Of a stretch of DNA of 39,658 nucleotides, positions 15,914 to 24,137 are shown piece by piece; position 1 is the stretch's first letter; every line of letters begins with the position of its first letter. The translations under genes and the position numbers were made by a program. Origin of the DNA: Beijerinckiaceae bacterium (GTDB lineage: Bacteria; Pseudomonadota; Alphaproteobacteria; Rhizobiales; Beijerinckiaceae); contig CANJVX010000028.1 of assembly GCA_947478405.1 (NCBI GenBank), positions 1 through 39,658 of the forward strand, written 5' to 3'. The notes under the pieces were generated by a model, which saw only the letters and a program-made list of their open reading frames with translations, did not search any database and was not told the origin of the DNA.

Positions 15914-15999
15914 TTCGGTAGAGGTGGTAGCGCCTCCCCGCAGCCAAATCTAAAACACACATTAAAACGCCCCGATGCTGATAACGCGCGGGGCGTTTT
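15914..15999 (+). repeat. Copy 2 of the ~90-bp repeat ending in a hairpin
   Basis: Aligns with 231-325: the same TTCGGTAGAGGTGG start, C-rich tract, CCGCAGCCAAA core, A-rich spacer and GCGCGGGGCGTTT end. This copy has a perfect terminal hairpin. GAGG and CCTC in the core can pair like a degenerate tRNA T stem, but the loop is the wrong size and the rest of a tRNA is absent. The two copies are in direct orientation about 15.7 kb apart and bracket the first block of catabolic genes. Confidence 0.55.
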
Positions 16000-16005
16000 G
16001 CTTTT
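15964..16005. terminator. Strong rho-independent terminator-like hairpin
   Basis: AAAACGCCCCG (15964-15974) pairs perfectly over 11 bp with CGGGGCGTTTT (15989-15999) around a 14-base loop. It is followed by GCTTTT on the plus strand, and the A-rich left flank gives a T-rich tract on the minus strand. No gene lies directly upstream of it, so it is probably inherited as part of the repeat. Confidence 0.7.
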
Positions 16006-16117
16006 GGCGTTACAGAAGAAAACAATTTGCCCATTTAAGCCCTCTGTGCTCAATATCCCGCATAAAAATGAATCGAGGCATCCCGCAATTGAACGGGTGG
16101 CCCGCAGGGAGAGAGAC

Positions 16118-17170
16118 ATGCCTGATATCATCACCAGTCCGGCTGATTGGCGCGGTGCCGATATTGCCCAGCGCAGCGACTGGATACATGAATTCACACC
16201 TGCCGAAATAGCTGAAATTGAGACAGCTACGCGCCAGGCTCTGGCGGCTGGCAAGACACTTGAAACCCTGACCAAAGATGATTTTCCATTGCCTTTGGTG
16301 TCTCAGAGACTGGCTCATGCGCGCAGCTTTCTCGAGGAAGGGCTTGGCATTTATCAGTTCCGCGGCATCAAGGTAGATGGCTATGATAAGTCAACACTCC
16401 GCCTGATGTATTGGGGTATTGGCAAGCATATGGGGACCGCCGTGTCCCAAAGCAAAGACGGGGATCTACTAGGTGATGTGCGCGATGTCGGTGTGGATGT
16501 AAACAGTCCGCAGGGGCGTGGCTATAAATCCAACCAGCGCCTGACCTTCCACACTGACACATGTGATGTGGTGGGTTTGATGGTTTTGCGTGTGGCCAAG
16601 CAGGGTGGATTGAGTTTATTGGCCAGCTCGCATGCCATTCACAATCATATGGCGCGCACGCGGCCAGATTTGCTGGAGGTGCTTTATCAGCCCTTTACTT
16701 GGAGTTGGCAGACGCAGGAGCCAATTGGTGGTGTCCCTCATTACCAGCAGCCGCTCTTTTCCATGAAGGACGGCAAATTATCTTGCCGCTATGTGCGGGT
16801 GCATATCACATCTGGGCAGCGATTTGCGGAGGTGGAACGTCTGACACCACTTCAGATTGAGGCGCTTGATGCTTTTGACAAGCTTGCTTGGAGTGAGGAC
16901 TTTCATTTCTCCTTCATGTTCAAACCGGGTGATCTGCAGTTTGTAAATAATCATGTCGCGCTGCATTCGCGTACGGCATTCGAGGATTATGAAGAAGCAG
17001 ACCGTAAGCGCCATCTCTTGCGCATGTGGCTTTCAGTGCCCAACAGCCGCCCGCTTTCTGATGCTCTCTCAACTATTTATCAGGACCGCAAGGGTGGCGA
17101 GGTACGTGGCGGATTCCCCTCGCGCACGGGGAAATATATTTATGAATCCACCGGCGCGTTATCGGATTGA
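16118..17170 (+). CDS. TauD/TfdA-family 2-oxoglutarate- and Fe(II)-dependent dioxygenase
   Basis: A 350-residue dioxygenase. The iron triad is H145-x-D147 (TFHTDTCD) and H283 (VALHSRTAF), and R302 (HLLRMWLS) should bind 2-oxoglutarate. These enzymes hydroxylate a substrate carbon, often releasing sulfite, a phenol or an aldehyde. The start at 16118 has GGGAG about 8 bases upstream and begins the domain. The longer open frame crosses a terminator. It is the first gene of a cluster with a D-2-hydroxyacid dehydrogenase, an MmgE/PrpD protein and a Bug receptor. The substrate is not evident. NNHVALHSRTAFEDY is typical of the branch annotated as TauD rather than of taurine-specific enzymes. Confidence 0.9.
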   Translation: MPDIITSPADWRGADIAQRSDWIHEFTPAEIAEIETATRQALAAGKTLETLTKDDFPLPLVSQRLAHARSFLEEGLGIYQFRGIKVDGYDKSTLRLMYWGIGKHMGTAVSQSKDGDLLGDVRDVGVDVNSPQGRGYKSNQRLTFHTDTCDVVGLMVLRVAKQGGLSLLASSHAIHNHMARTRPDLLEVLYQPFTWSWQTQEPIGGVPHYQQPLFSMKDGKLSCRYVRVHITSGQRFAEVERLTPLQIEALDAFDKLAWSEDFHFSFMFKPGDLQFVNNHVALHSRTAFEDYEEADRKRHLLRMWLSVPNSRPLSDALSTIYQDRKGGEVRGGFPSRTGKYIYESTGALSD

Positions 17171-17178
17171 GCCCTGCT

Positions 17179-18123
17179 ATGCTGCGGATCGCCATCCTCG
17201 ATGATTATCAGTCTGTCGCGCGCGGCATGGCGGACTGGTCACGCATTGGACCTGATGTCGAGATCGTGAGTTTCGATTATCACTTGAGTGAAGACGAGGC
17301 GCCCGTCGAGCTCCTCTCTTTTGATGTATTGTGCATCATGCGCGAGCGCATGGCTGTTTCCCGTCGGCTCATCGAAGCCTTGCCGCGCTTGAAGCTCATT
17401 GCGGTGACGGGTTCGCATACGCAGGTGATTGATGTCGAGGCCGCTCAAGAGCGGGGCATCCCTGTAACACTCACCGCGCCGCGCGCATCAAATTCTGCGG
17501 CTGAATTAACCTGGGCATTGGTGTTGGCTCTTGCGCGCAAAATCACGCAAGAAGATCGGAATATGCGCGAGGGCCGGTGGCAATCAACCGTCGGCTTTCG
17601 CTTGGAGGGGCGCACGCTTGGCCTCATTGGGTTAGGCACATTGGGCGCCCGTGTGGCGCGCTATGGTCAGGCATTTGATATGAATGTTGTGGCTTGGAGC
17701 AGCAATCTTGATCCGCAACGCGCACGTGATCTGGGTGTCGAGCCCGTATCTAAGGATCAGCTTCTGCGCCAATCGGATGTGGTCAGTATTCATCTGAAAC
17801 TAGGGCCGCGCAGTCGCGGGTTGATTGGTGCGTCTGAATTTCAGCTGATGAAGCCGAGCGCTATTCTCGTCAATACATCGCGTGCGGCCATTGTGGATCA
17901 ATCGGCCCTTGCGCAGGCCTTGCGCGATAAGATGATTGCCGGTGCAGCGCTCGATGTATTTTACCCTGAGCCACTGCCTTCTGACCATCCAGTGCGTCAT
18001 TTGCCCAACACGATTCTGACACCTCACATTGGTTTCGTGACAGAAGAATCTTATCGGGATTTCTTTGCAGGCATTGTCGAGAGTATTTGTGACTGGCGAC
18101 AAGCGCGGGCGGGTGCGCCATGA
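17179..18123 (+). CDS. D-2-hydroxyacid dehydrogenase, NAD-dependent
   Basis: A 314-residue D-isomer-specific 2-hydroxyacid dehydrogenase with an intact GLGTLG loop (151-156). Catalytic R235 (NTSRAAIV), E264 (FYPEPLP) and H283 (TPHIGF) are present. It is the only one of the window's three such enzymes with the standard third glycine, which points to a different cofactor or lineage. The ATG at 17179 is 8 bases after the dioxygenase stop. A TTG at 17167 would overlap that stop and is less likely. Its own stop overlaps the next start as ATGA. Confidence 0.9.
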   Translation: MLRIAILDDYQSVARGMADWSRIGPDVEIVSFDYHLSEDEAPVELLSFDVLCIMRERMAVSRRLIEALPRLKLIAVTGSHTQVIDVEAAQERGIPVTLTAPRASNSAAELTWALVLALARKITQEDRNMREGRWQSTVGFRLEGRTLGLIGLGTLGARVARYGQAFDMNVVAWSSNLDPQRARDLGVEPVSKDQLLRQSDVVSIHLKLGPRSRGLIGASEFQLMKPSAILVNTSRAAIVDQSALAQALRDKMIAGAALDVFYPEPLPSDHPVRHLPNTILTPHIGFVTEESYRDFFAGIVESICDWRQARAGAP

Positions 18124-19478
18124 CGGGTTTAACGCGTCAGCTCGGCTCCTTTGTCGCGACTTTGGATTATCCAAAGATTCCACCAGAGCTTTTGACGCAA
18201 TTGCGTAATGGTTTTACAGATTACGTAGCCGTTACATTGCTTGGTCGTCATGATGATGTGACGCAGGCCTTGCGTACTGTCTTGCCGCCTACGCAAGCTG
18301 TGGGTGAGGCGCGTATCTGCTTTGGCTCACAGCGCGCATCTGCATTGGATGCGGCACTCATCAATGGCGCGGCTTCGCATGCGCAGGATTATGATGATGT
18401 TGGGCTTGTCGGGATTCAGCCCACTCACCCCTCGGCAGCTATTGCGCCCGCCATCTTTGCTGAAGCAGAGGCGCTGGGGCGGGATGGTTGTGCTATGCTG
18501 TGCGCCTATGCGGTTGCCTTTGAGGTGTGGGGCGAGTTGGCATCGCGTGATCAAGACCCTCATCATGTCAAAGGGTGGCATCCCACAGGTACGTTTGGTG
18601 CGATTGCATCAGCAGCAGCGTGCGCGAATTTGCACGGACTTGATGAAGTGCAATCAGGGCATGCTTTGGGGATTGCTGCTTCTATGGCAGCAGGGTTTAT
18701 CGCTAATTTCGGGTCTATGACAAAACCCTTTCATGCAGGACGCGCGGCGCAAAGTGGAGTGCTTGCAGCACGCCTTGCCAAAGCTGGTATGACTGCTTCA
18801 GTTGATGCGCTGGAAAGTCCAGTCGGGTTTCTCGCAGCAATATCGCCAAAGGGAAAAGTTGATCTGGGCAGCCCGGCGCAATGTGGCGCGCGCTGGTTTC
18901 TGGCCACTCATGGGCTTGGCTTCAAGCTTTTCCCCATGTGCTATGGCGCTCATCGTGCGCTTGATGGAATTTTCACCTTGCGCGCTGAGTATTCTTTTTC
19001 TGCAAATGATGTGGAGTCCATCGAGGTTCATGCCACGCGTTTGCAATTGACCAATCTCGTGCATGACAATCCACAAAATGGGTTGGATGCAAAATTCAGC
19101 ATGGAATTTGCCATGGCCGCGCCCATTATTGCCGGGCGTGTGACCGAGGCAGAATTTACAAGCGCCTTTGTTCAGCGCGCCGATGTTCGTGCTCTCATGG
19201 CACGTGTCCAACGTGTATTTTTACCGCCATCCGAAAAAGGCGCTGCCCCTCAGGATAAAATTGTGTTGCGTCTGCGGGACGGGCGAATGTTGGAGCAGGC
19301 TTTGCGGGTGCCTATGGGCCACGCTGATCGGCCACCAACGCAGCAGGCGCTTTGGGTGAAGTTTGAAGATTGCGTGGGCGAAGCTCTTTTGGGCACGCAG
19401 ACGCGTCAGATGTTTGATCAATTGCAAGATCTTGATCATCTTGTGTCGATAAAGGACTTACCTATCGCCGCTGCATAA
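18120..19478 (+). CDS. MmgE/PrpD-family protein
   Basis: A 452-residue all-helical MmgE/PrpD protein, the family of 2-methylcitrate dehydratase and of cis-aconitate decarboxylase. The conserved INGAASHAQDYDDVG segment in the N-terminal half and GWHPTGTFGAIASAAACANL mark the active-site region. Members dehydrate, isomerise or decarboxylate multi-carboxylic acids without an iron-sulfur cluster. Here it is sandwiched between a hydroxyacid dehydrogenase and a Bug receptor and has no prpB/prpC partners, so methylcitrate metabolism is unlikely. A role on a branched or aromatic-derived acid is inferred. Confidence 0.9.
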   Translation: MTGLTRQLGSFVATLDYPKIPPELLTQLRNGFTDYVAVTLLGRHDDVTQALRTVLPPTQAVGEARICFGSQRASALDAALINGAASHAQDYDDVGLVGIQPTHPSAAIAPAIFAEAEALGRDGCAMLCAYAVAFEVWGELASRDQDPHHVKGWHPTGTFGAIASAAACANLHGLDEVQSGHALGIAASMAAGFIANFGSMTKPFHAGRAAQSGVLAARLAKAGMTASVDALESPVGFLAAISPKGKVDLGSPAQCGARWFLATHGLGFKLFPMCYGAHRALDGIFTLRAEYSFSANDVESIEVHATRLQLTNLVHDNPQNGLDAKFSMEFAMAAPIIAGRVTEAEFTSAFVQRADVRALMARVQRVFLPPSEKGAAPQDKIVLRLRDGRMLEQALRVPMGHADRPPTQQALWVKFEDCVGEALLGTQTRQMFDQLQDLDHLVSIKDLPIAAA

Positions 19479-19506
19479 GTGCGATCATAACGAGGGAGAA
19501 ATGCGC

Positions 19507-20517
19507 ATGAGACAGAGTTCCAAAACTGCGCTGATGCTGGCCGGTTTTCTTGCCTTTGCATCGCCCGTGATGGCGCAGGCGCCAGATTTTTATCGAGGCA
19601 AAACGATCAATTTCATTATTGGCTATGGGCCGGGTGGCGGGGTGGATACAGCCTCTCGCATGATCGTTCGTCATTTTTCGCGGTTCATTCCCGGCAAGCC
19701 GGATATGATACCGCAGAATATGGAAGGGGCGGGCGGAGTGGTTGCCGGCAATTTTCTTGGTCGGCGCGCCACGGGAGATGGTCTGACGATTGGTCTGCCG
19801 GGACGTAGCTGGTTTGTGGAAGGCATGGTCAAAAGTCCTGGCGTTACTTTTGATCCGGTGGCTTTCAGTTATGTCGGCAGCACAGGCGTCAATAATACGC
19901 TGCTCTATGTACGCGGTGATTTGAACATTTCCACACCCGAGCAGTTGAAGAAGCATCTAGAAAAAATACCTGCAGCTGGGATTGGTGCGGGTACATCGAC
20001 AGTTACTGTTCCCAATATGCTTTCAGAATATGGCTACCCTCTGCGTGTGGTGCTTGGCTATAATTCTTCCGCACGCTCTCTGCTGGCACTTGAGCAGGGC
20101 GAGGTCGGCGCTTACTTCACACCGGAAGACAGTTTCTCCAAGAGGCCTGATCTTGTTGAGAAGCGGATTGTTGTTCCCATTTTGCAATCGAGGCGGATTG
20201 TGAAGGGTATGCCCGTGCTCGCTGATCTTGTGCCAGAAAAAGATCAAGCCGTGCTGAGCCTTTTCACGGCCTATGACGAAACGGGTCTGATGGTGGTGGG
20301 GCCGCCCGGTATCCCAGCTGATCGTCTGGAAATTTTGCGCAAGGCCTTTATCGACATGTGTAATGATGCTGATTTCCGTAAGGAAGCAGCAACTGCGGGT
20401 GAGCCTGTTGGTGCGCCTATTCCCGCCCCTGAACTTGAAAAGACCATTGCGCGACTTGCTGCCGCAGCAACGCCTGAGGTGATTAGTGAATATAGGCGTC
20501 TGGGTCAGGCGAAATGA
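19507..20517 (+). CDS. Bug-like TTT receptor, DFYxGK subgroup
   Basis: A periplasmic solute receptor of about 336 residues. A Sec signal (ALMLAGFLAFASPVMAQA) is followed by DFYRGKTINFIIGYGPGGGVD. The next segment is HFSRFIPGKPDMIPQNMEGAGG, which marks a subgroup also represented at 33225 and 36513 but not by the two classical Bug proteins. I use the second ATG (19507) because GGGAG at 19494-19498 sits 8 bases before it, and the ATG at 19501 would be only 2 bases away. It ends the dioxygenase cluster. Ligand unknown. Confidence 0.88.
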   Translation: MRQSSKTALMLAGFLAFASPVMAQAPDFYRGKTINFIIGYGPGGGVDTASRMIVRHFSRFIPGKPDMIPQNMEGAGGVVAGNFLGRRATGDGLTIGLPGRSWFVEGMVKSPGVTFDPVAFSYVGSTGVNNTLLYVRGDLNISTPEQLKKHLEKIPAAGIGAGTSTVTVPNMLSEYGYPLRVVLGYNSSARSLLALEQGEVGAYFTPEDSFSKRPDLVEKRIVVPILQSRRIVKGMPVLADLVPEKDQAVLSLFTAYDETGLMVVGPPGIPADRLEILRKAFIDMCNDADFRKEAATAGEPVGAPIPAPELEKTIARLAAAATPEVISEYRRLGQAK

Positions 20518-20524
20518 TTGTGGT

Positions 20525-20556
20525 CAGCCATGATGATCTGATGATCCTCATGGCTG
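20525..20556. terminator. Long inverted repeat at a convergent junction
   Basis: CAGCCATGA (20525-20533) pairs perfectly with TCATGGCTG (20548-20556) over 9 bp around a 14-base loop. It lies 7 bases after the Bug stop and overlaps the LysR stop. There is no T tract, so it may end transcription weakly or protect mRNA ends. Confidence 0.5.
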
Positions 20557-21459
20557 GGGCTGGTCGCGGAATGTCTCAAGCAAAAAGTTGACAAATGTGC
20601 TTACTGATTTGTCGCTTCTGCGCTGGATATTTGTGAGCAGATAGACATTGGCCAAGAGGGCGGGCGCATCGAGATCAAGAATTACGAGCCGTCCGCTCTC
20701 GGCTTCGGGGCGAACAGATTCGTAGAGGGAGCATCCAATCCCTAGGCCAGCCGCAACAAGATCGCGAACCAGAGAAAACTCAGTTCCCTCTGCAACTGTC
20801 TGCACGTTTTGAACGCCAATGCTGCGCAAGAGCTCTTGCTGCACGCGTCCAAAATGAGACGAGCTGACAGGGCCGACAAAATCACAATTTTCAAGATCGA
20901 CAGGCTTGATGCGTCGGCGCGCCAAGGGATGATCGGGCGGTGCAAACAAGACAAAGCGCTGGCGACCGATGAGCAGGCTTTGGCCTTCCAATGGTTCGCT
21001 CATCGATAAGAAACATCCAACATCGGTCGCGCCCATACGAATGGCGCTGAGCACTTCTTCTTGAAAGGCGATGCGAATGGACAAGCGAATGTCGCGGCGT
21101 TGATGGGCGAAGCTGGCCAGCGGCGCGCGTAAGATGGTCAGGGCCAAGGAGCGCTGACAGGCGAAAGAGACGCTCTGGATCTTGGCTGTCCCAAAACCAG
21201 CCAGCTCCTGTTCGAGTCGCGCCGTGCGCTCAATCAGATCGCGCGCATGGGCCAGCATGCCCCGCCCGGCCTCGGTCAGGCGAGCTTGCCGCCCGCTGAT
21301 CCGCTCAAATAAGGCCACACCAGCCTCTTTCTCAAGGCTCTGCACGTGGGCGCTGACCGAGGGCTGGGCAATGCCCAAGCGACGCGCGGCCCCGGCAAAG
21401 GCCCCGCTCTCTGCGATGGCAACGAAAACTTCGAGCCGACGGACGCTGACGTTAATCAT
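20548..21459 (-). CDS. LysR-family transcriptional regulator
   Basis: A 303-residue LysR regulator. The N-terminal winged helix-turn-helix is clear: VFVAIAESGAFAGAARRLGI, then SVSAHVQSLEKEAGVALFER and LTEAGRGMLAHA. The rest is the two-lobed effector-binding domain. It is transcribed divergently from the ABC-HyuAB operon across a 126-base gap with a palindrome. The usual logic for LysR genes makes it the activator of that operon, responding to the imported compound. Confidence 0.93.
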   Translation of the reverse strand: MINVSVRRLEVFVAIAESGAFAGAARRLGIAQPSVSAHVQSLEKEAGVALFERISGRQARLTEAGRGMLAHARDLIERTARLEQELAGFGTAKIQSVSFACQRSLALTILRAPLASFAHQRRDIRLSIRIAFQEEVLSAIRMGATDVGCFLSMSEPLEGQSLLIGRQRFVLFAPPDHPLARRRIKPVDLENCDFVGPVSSSHFGRVQQELLRSIGVQNVQTVAEGTEFSLVRDLVAAGLGIGCSLYESVRPEAESGRLVILDLDAPALLANVYLLTNIQRRSDKSVSTFVNFLLETFRDQPQP

Positions 21460-21468
21460 TCTACACTC

Positions 21469-21488
21469 ATAGCTTTCAAGCTATAGCT
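21469..21488. promoter_or_regulatory. Nested palindrome in the LysR/ABC divergent promoter
   Basis: ATAGCTTTCAAGCTAT (21469-21484) is a perfect 7+2+7 inverted repeat, and AGCTATAGCT (21479-21488) is a second palindrome overlapping its right arm. The spot, 10 bases upstream of the LysR start, suits an autoregulatory LysR site. The spacing is one base off the classical T-N11-A. Confidence 0.55.
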
Positions 21489-21585
21489 AGGCAAGCCTCT
21501 AGGCCTGTTGCCTCTGGCGGTGCTGAGGCGCAGTCTGTCCTAGAGGCGCTGACTAACAAGCGCCCGAAAACGGGAGGCCTGTCGC

Positions 21586-22551
21586 ATGTTCACGCGTCGT
21601 CACGCACTGAGTCTGATTGCCCTGTCTGGTGTCGTCATCGCCCCCGTTCCGGCGCGAGCTGCGGAAAAATTGCGGATTGGCAAAGCCATCGGCTCATCCT
21701 TTCCTTTCTCCGCCGCAGATTTGGCAAAGCAGAAAGGTTTTTTTGCAGCCTTCGGCATTGATGCTGAAATCTCTGTGTTCCGTGGTGATGGGCAAATGCA
21801 GCAGGCTCTCGCTGCAGGCACGATTGATATTGGTTTTGGCTCAGGTCCGGGAATGGGTTATGCCGCCAAAGGCGTACCCGGCATTGCTGTGGCGGCCATG
21901 GCCAGTGAACCGCGTAATATGTCGCTTGTCGTCATGAAAGACGGGCCGATCAAGACGGTCGATGATTTAAAAGGCAAGCGCGTCGGTGTCACAACAGCTG
22001 GTTCGCTGACCGATTGGTTGACGCGCCGCTTGTCTGAAAGCAAGGGCTGGGGCCCGACAGGAATTGAAGTCACGCCCATGGGTGAAATGCGCACTCGTCT
22101 GGCCGCCATGAAATCGGGTGAGCTTGCAGGCAGCGTCAATTCAATTCAGGAAACATGGAATCTCGTTGAAAATGGCGAGGGCCGTTTGCTCGCGACATTC
22201 GGCGATGCGGTTCCCCAGTTTCATACCCATGTCATTTTTGCGCATCGCAATCTCATCAAGAACAATCCTGAGCTGCTGCGCAACTTCCTGAAAGCCTGGT
22301 TTACGACCACAAAATTCATGAAGGATAATCGCGCCGAGACCGTGAAGATTATCGCAGCAACCATGCAGATCTCTGAAAAGGTCATTGATCTGAGCTATGA
22401 TTATGAAATGCAGATGCTCTCGATGGACGGGGCATTCAATCCGCAGGCTATCGAGATCATTCGTTATTCGCTGAAAGATCTCGACATCCTAGATCGTGTT
22501 CCGGAAGCCAATGAGATTTTCTTGCCGGGCTTCTCGCCTGTGAAACTTTGA
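21586..22551 (+). CDS. ABC transporter substrate-binding protein (NMT1/SsuA-like)
   Basis: A 321-residue periplasmic receptor of the NMT1/THI5-like group, which includes nitrate, taurine, sulfonate and pyrimidine binders. TRRHALSLIALSG is a twin-arginine-like signal with cleavage near PARAA. The mature protein has LRIGKAIGSSFPFSAADLAKQKGFFAAFGID, the family's opening, and DDLKGKRVGVTTAGSLTDW. GGGAGG (about 9 bases upstream) is the ribosome site. It starts an operon with an ATPase and two permeases. HyuAB downstream suggests a cyclic amide or related nitrogen compound as cargo. Confidence 0.92.
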   Translation: MFTRRHALSLIALSGVVIAPVPARAAEKLRIGKAIGSSFPFSAADLAKQKGFFAAFGIDAEISVFRGDGQMQQALAAGTIDIGFGSGPGMGYAAKGVPGIAVAAMASEPRNMSLVVMKDGPIKTVDDLKGKRVGVTTAGSLTDWLTRRLSESKGWGPTGIEVTPMGEMRTRLAAMKSGELAGSVNSIQETWNLVENGEGRLLATFGDAVPQFHTHVIFAHRNLIKNNPELLRNFLKAWFTTTKFMKDNRAETVKIIAATMQISEKVIDLSYDYEMQMLSMDGAFNPQAIEIIRYSLKDLDILDRVPEANEIFLPGFSPVKL

Positions 22552-22561
22552 GCCTATCAAG

Positions 22562-23383
22562 ATGAGCGAAAGCGCAATCTCGATCCGCAATGTCTCGCAA
22601 CGCTATGGCGATGCAGGTGCGCCCGATTCTGTTCTCGCACTCGACGATATTTCGCTTGAGGTTCGCAAGGGCGAATTTGTCTGCCTGCTTGGGCCCTCGG
22701 GATGCGGCAAAAGTACTTTGCTCAATGTGATAGGCGGTCTGTTCAAGCCAACATCGGGCACGTGTCATGTTGCTGGCCGCTTGGTGGATGGCAGCCCTCA
22801 TCCCGACAAAATTGCTTTCGTCTTTCAGGAGAGCACGCTCTTCCCCTGGTATTCGATCATCGAGAATTTCAGAATCGCGCTGAAGTTCCAAGGTATCCCG
22901 CAGTCGGAATGGGATGATCGGGCCATGCAGGCGCTCAAAGCCGTGGGCATGAGTTCGTTTGCTTCGCATTATCCTGATCAATTGTCGGTTGGTATGCGCC
23001 AGCGCGTGAATATGGCGCGTGGTATTTGTGTCGAGACGGATATCTTGCTCATGGATGAGCCCTTCGCGGCACTTGATGAGCAAACCCGCATGGTCCTGGG
23101 CGAGGATCTATCGCAATTGCTGGCGGCCACCGGCAAGACAATTGTCTTTGTGACTCATTCGCTCGCCGAGGCCGTGTTCTTATCTGACAGGATTGTTGTG
23201 ATGAGCGCGCGTCCGGGCAAGATCAAGACAATCATTGATGTGAATGAGGCCCATCCGCGTTCGCCCGACTTCATGCTGGAGCCGCGCTTCAGTGAATTGC
23301 GCAATGAATGTTATGCCTTGCTGCGCGATGAAATCCGCTCGACCATGGCCGCGCAGCGCGATCCGCAGTCTGCGGGAGCCTGA
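22562..23383 (+). CDS. ABC transporter ATP-binding protein (SsuB/TauB-like)
   Basis: A 273-residue ABC ATPase. Walker A is GPSGCGKST (residues 44-52). The Q loop lies in AFVFQEST, the signature reads LSVGMRQR, a common variant of LSGGQ in this group, and Walker B is ILLMDEP. THSLAEAVFLSDR carries the switch histidine. It energises import together with the two permeases and the NMT1-type receptor around it. The start lies 10 bases after the receptor stop. Confidence 0.95.
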   Translation: MSESAISIRNVSQRYGDAGAPDSVLALDDISLEVRKGEFVCLLGPSGCGKSTLLNVIGGLFKPTSGTCHVAGRLVDGSPHPDKIAFVFQESTLFPWYSIIENFRIALKFQGIPQSEWDDRAMQALKAVGMSSFASHYPDQLSVGMRQRVNMARGICVETDILLMDEPFAALDEQTRMVLGEDLSQLLAATGKTIVFVTHSLAEAVFLSDRIVVMSARPGKIKTIIDVNEAHPRSPDFMLEPRFSELRNECYALLRDEIRSTMAAQRDPQSAGA

Positions 23384-23384
23384 G

Positions 23385-24137
23385 GTGGACCGCTCCAATT
23401 TCGCTACACGATCAATACAGATCAGCTTTCTGGCTGTTCTGGCTGGTGCGTGGTGGTTGGCAACCGAGACCGGCAGTATCAGCCGACTGTTTCTGCCGCA
23501 GCCGCGCGCCGTCTATGCGGCGGCTGAACGTCTCGTCCAGACAGCGGCCTTCTGGTCTGCCGTCAGCGTGACTTTGATGACCATTGCCAAAGCTTTTTTG
23601 ATCGCCATGATTGCGGGTATTATAGTGGGCTATCTTGTCACCCGCACCAGATTGGCAACGCAGGTGATTGAGCCGATTATTTCGGGCCTTTTCACGATTC
23701 CCATCACGTTATTCTTTCCGATGTTTATTTTGTTTTTCGGCATCGGGACCGGATCAAAAGTGGCTTATGGCGCCACTTATGCCTTCTTTCCGATCGCGCT
23801 GAATACGATTGCTGCTTTCTCCAATATGGATGAGCGCTATTTGCGTGCGGCGCGTTCTATGGGTGCGGGGAGATGGCAAACCTTTCGTCATATTCTCTTG
23901 CCGGGCGCCTTGCCTGTGCTGATGACCGGCATGCGCATTGGCTTCTTCATCTGTTTTGCATCCGTGCTTGGCGGCGAGACCATTTCTTCTGTCGCTGGTG
24001 TTGGTCGCAACATTGCCCATGCGGCTGAACTGATGGAATCAGCGCGCATGTATGCCTGGATCGTTTTTGTGATCTGCACGTCCGTGACGCTCAATCTGAT
24101 CGTTTACGCTTTTGAAAACCGGATCAGGAATCGATGA
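23385..24137 (+). CDS. ABC transporter permease
   Basis: A 250-residue inner-membrane permease of the SsuC/TauC type with about six helices. The EAA loop is YLRAARSMGAGRWQTFRHILLPGALP, which couples to the ATPase. The GTG at 23385 is chosen: it is one base after the ATPase stop, and the residues that follow (VDRSNFATRSIQISFL) lead into the first helix. An ATG start at 23244 would lie wholly inside the ATPase gene and give a non-homologous basic leader. Confidence 0.92.
   Translation: MDRSNFATRSIQISFLAVLAGAWWLATETGSISRLFLPQPRAVYAAAERLVQTAAFWSAVSVTLMTIAKAFLIAMIAGIIVGYLVTRTRLATQVIEPIISGLFTIPITLFFPMFILFFGIGTGSKVAYGATYAFFPIALNTIAAFSNMDERYLRAARSMGAGRWQTFRHILLPGALPVLMTGMRIGFFICFASVLGGETISSVAGVGRNIAHAAELMESARMYAWIVFVICTSVTLNLIVYAFENRIRNR

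Larger units (their letters stand above)
15414..16117. other. Gene-free gap holding IS debris and a repeat copy
   Basis: About 700 bases separate the Bug gene from the dioxygenase gene. They contain two tandem IS-end-like repeats (15507-15540), a frameshifted IS3 orfA fragment (15576-15728), copy 2 of the repeat also seen at 231-325, and a strong hairpin terminator. An open frame from 15854 runs into the dioxygenase, but its first 88 codons cross the repeat and terminator and are not considered coding. Confidence 0.6.

Noticed and set aside
15854-16117. N-terminal extension of the dioxygenase from the ATG at 15854
   Set aside because: The 88 extra codons run through the repeat and a strong terminator hairpin, and the conserved domain starts after the ATG at 16118, which has its own ribosome site.
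22457-23083. Minus-strand 208-codon frame opposite the ABC ATPase
   Set aside because: It is antisense to an ATPase with every canonical motif and has no recognisable domain.
23244-23384. Upstream ATG start for the first ABC permease
   Set aside because: It lies inside the ATPase gene and would add a basic, cysteine-rich leader; the GTG at 23385 leads directly into the first membrane helix.
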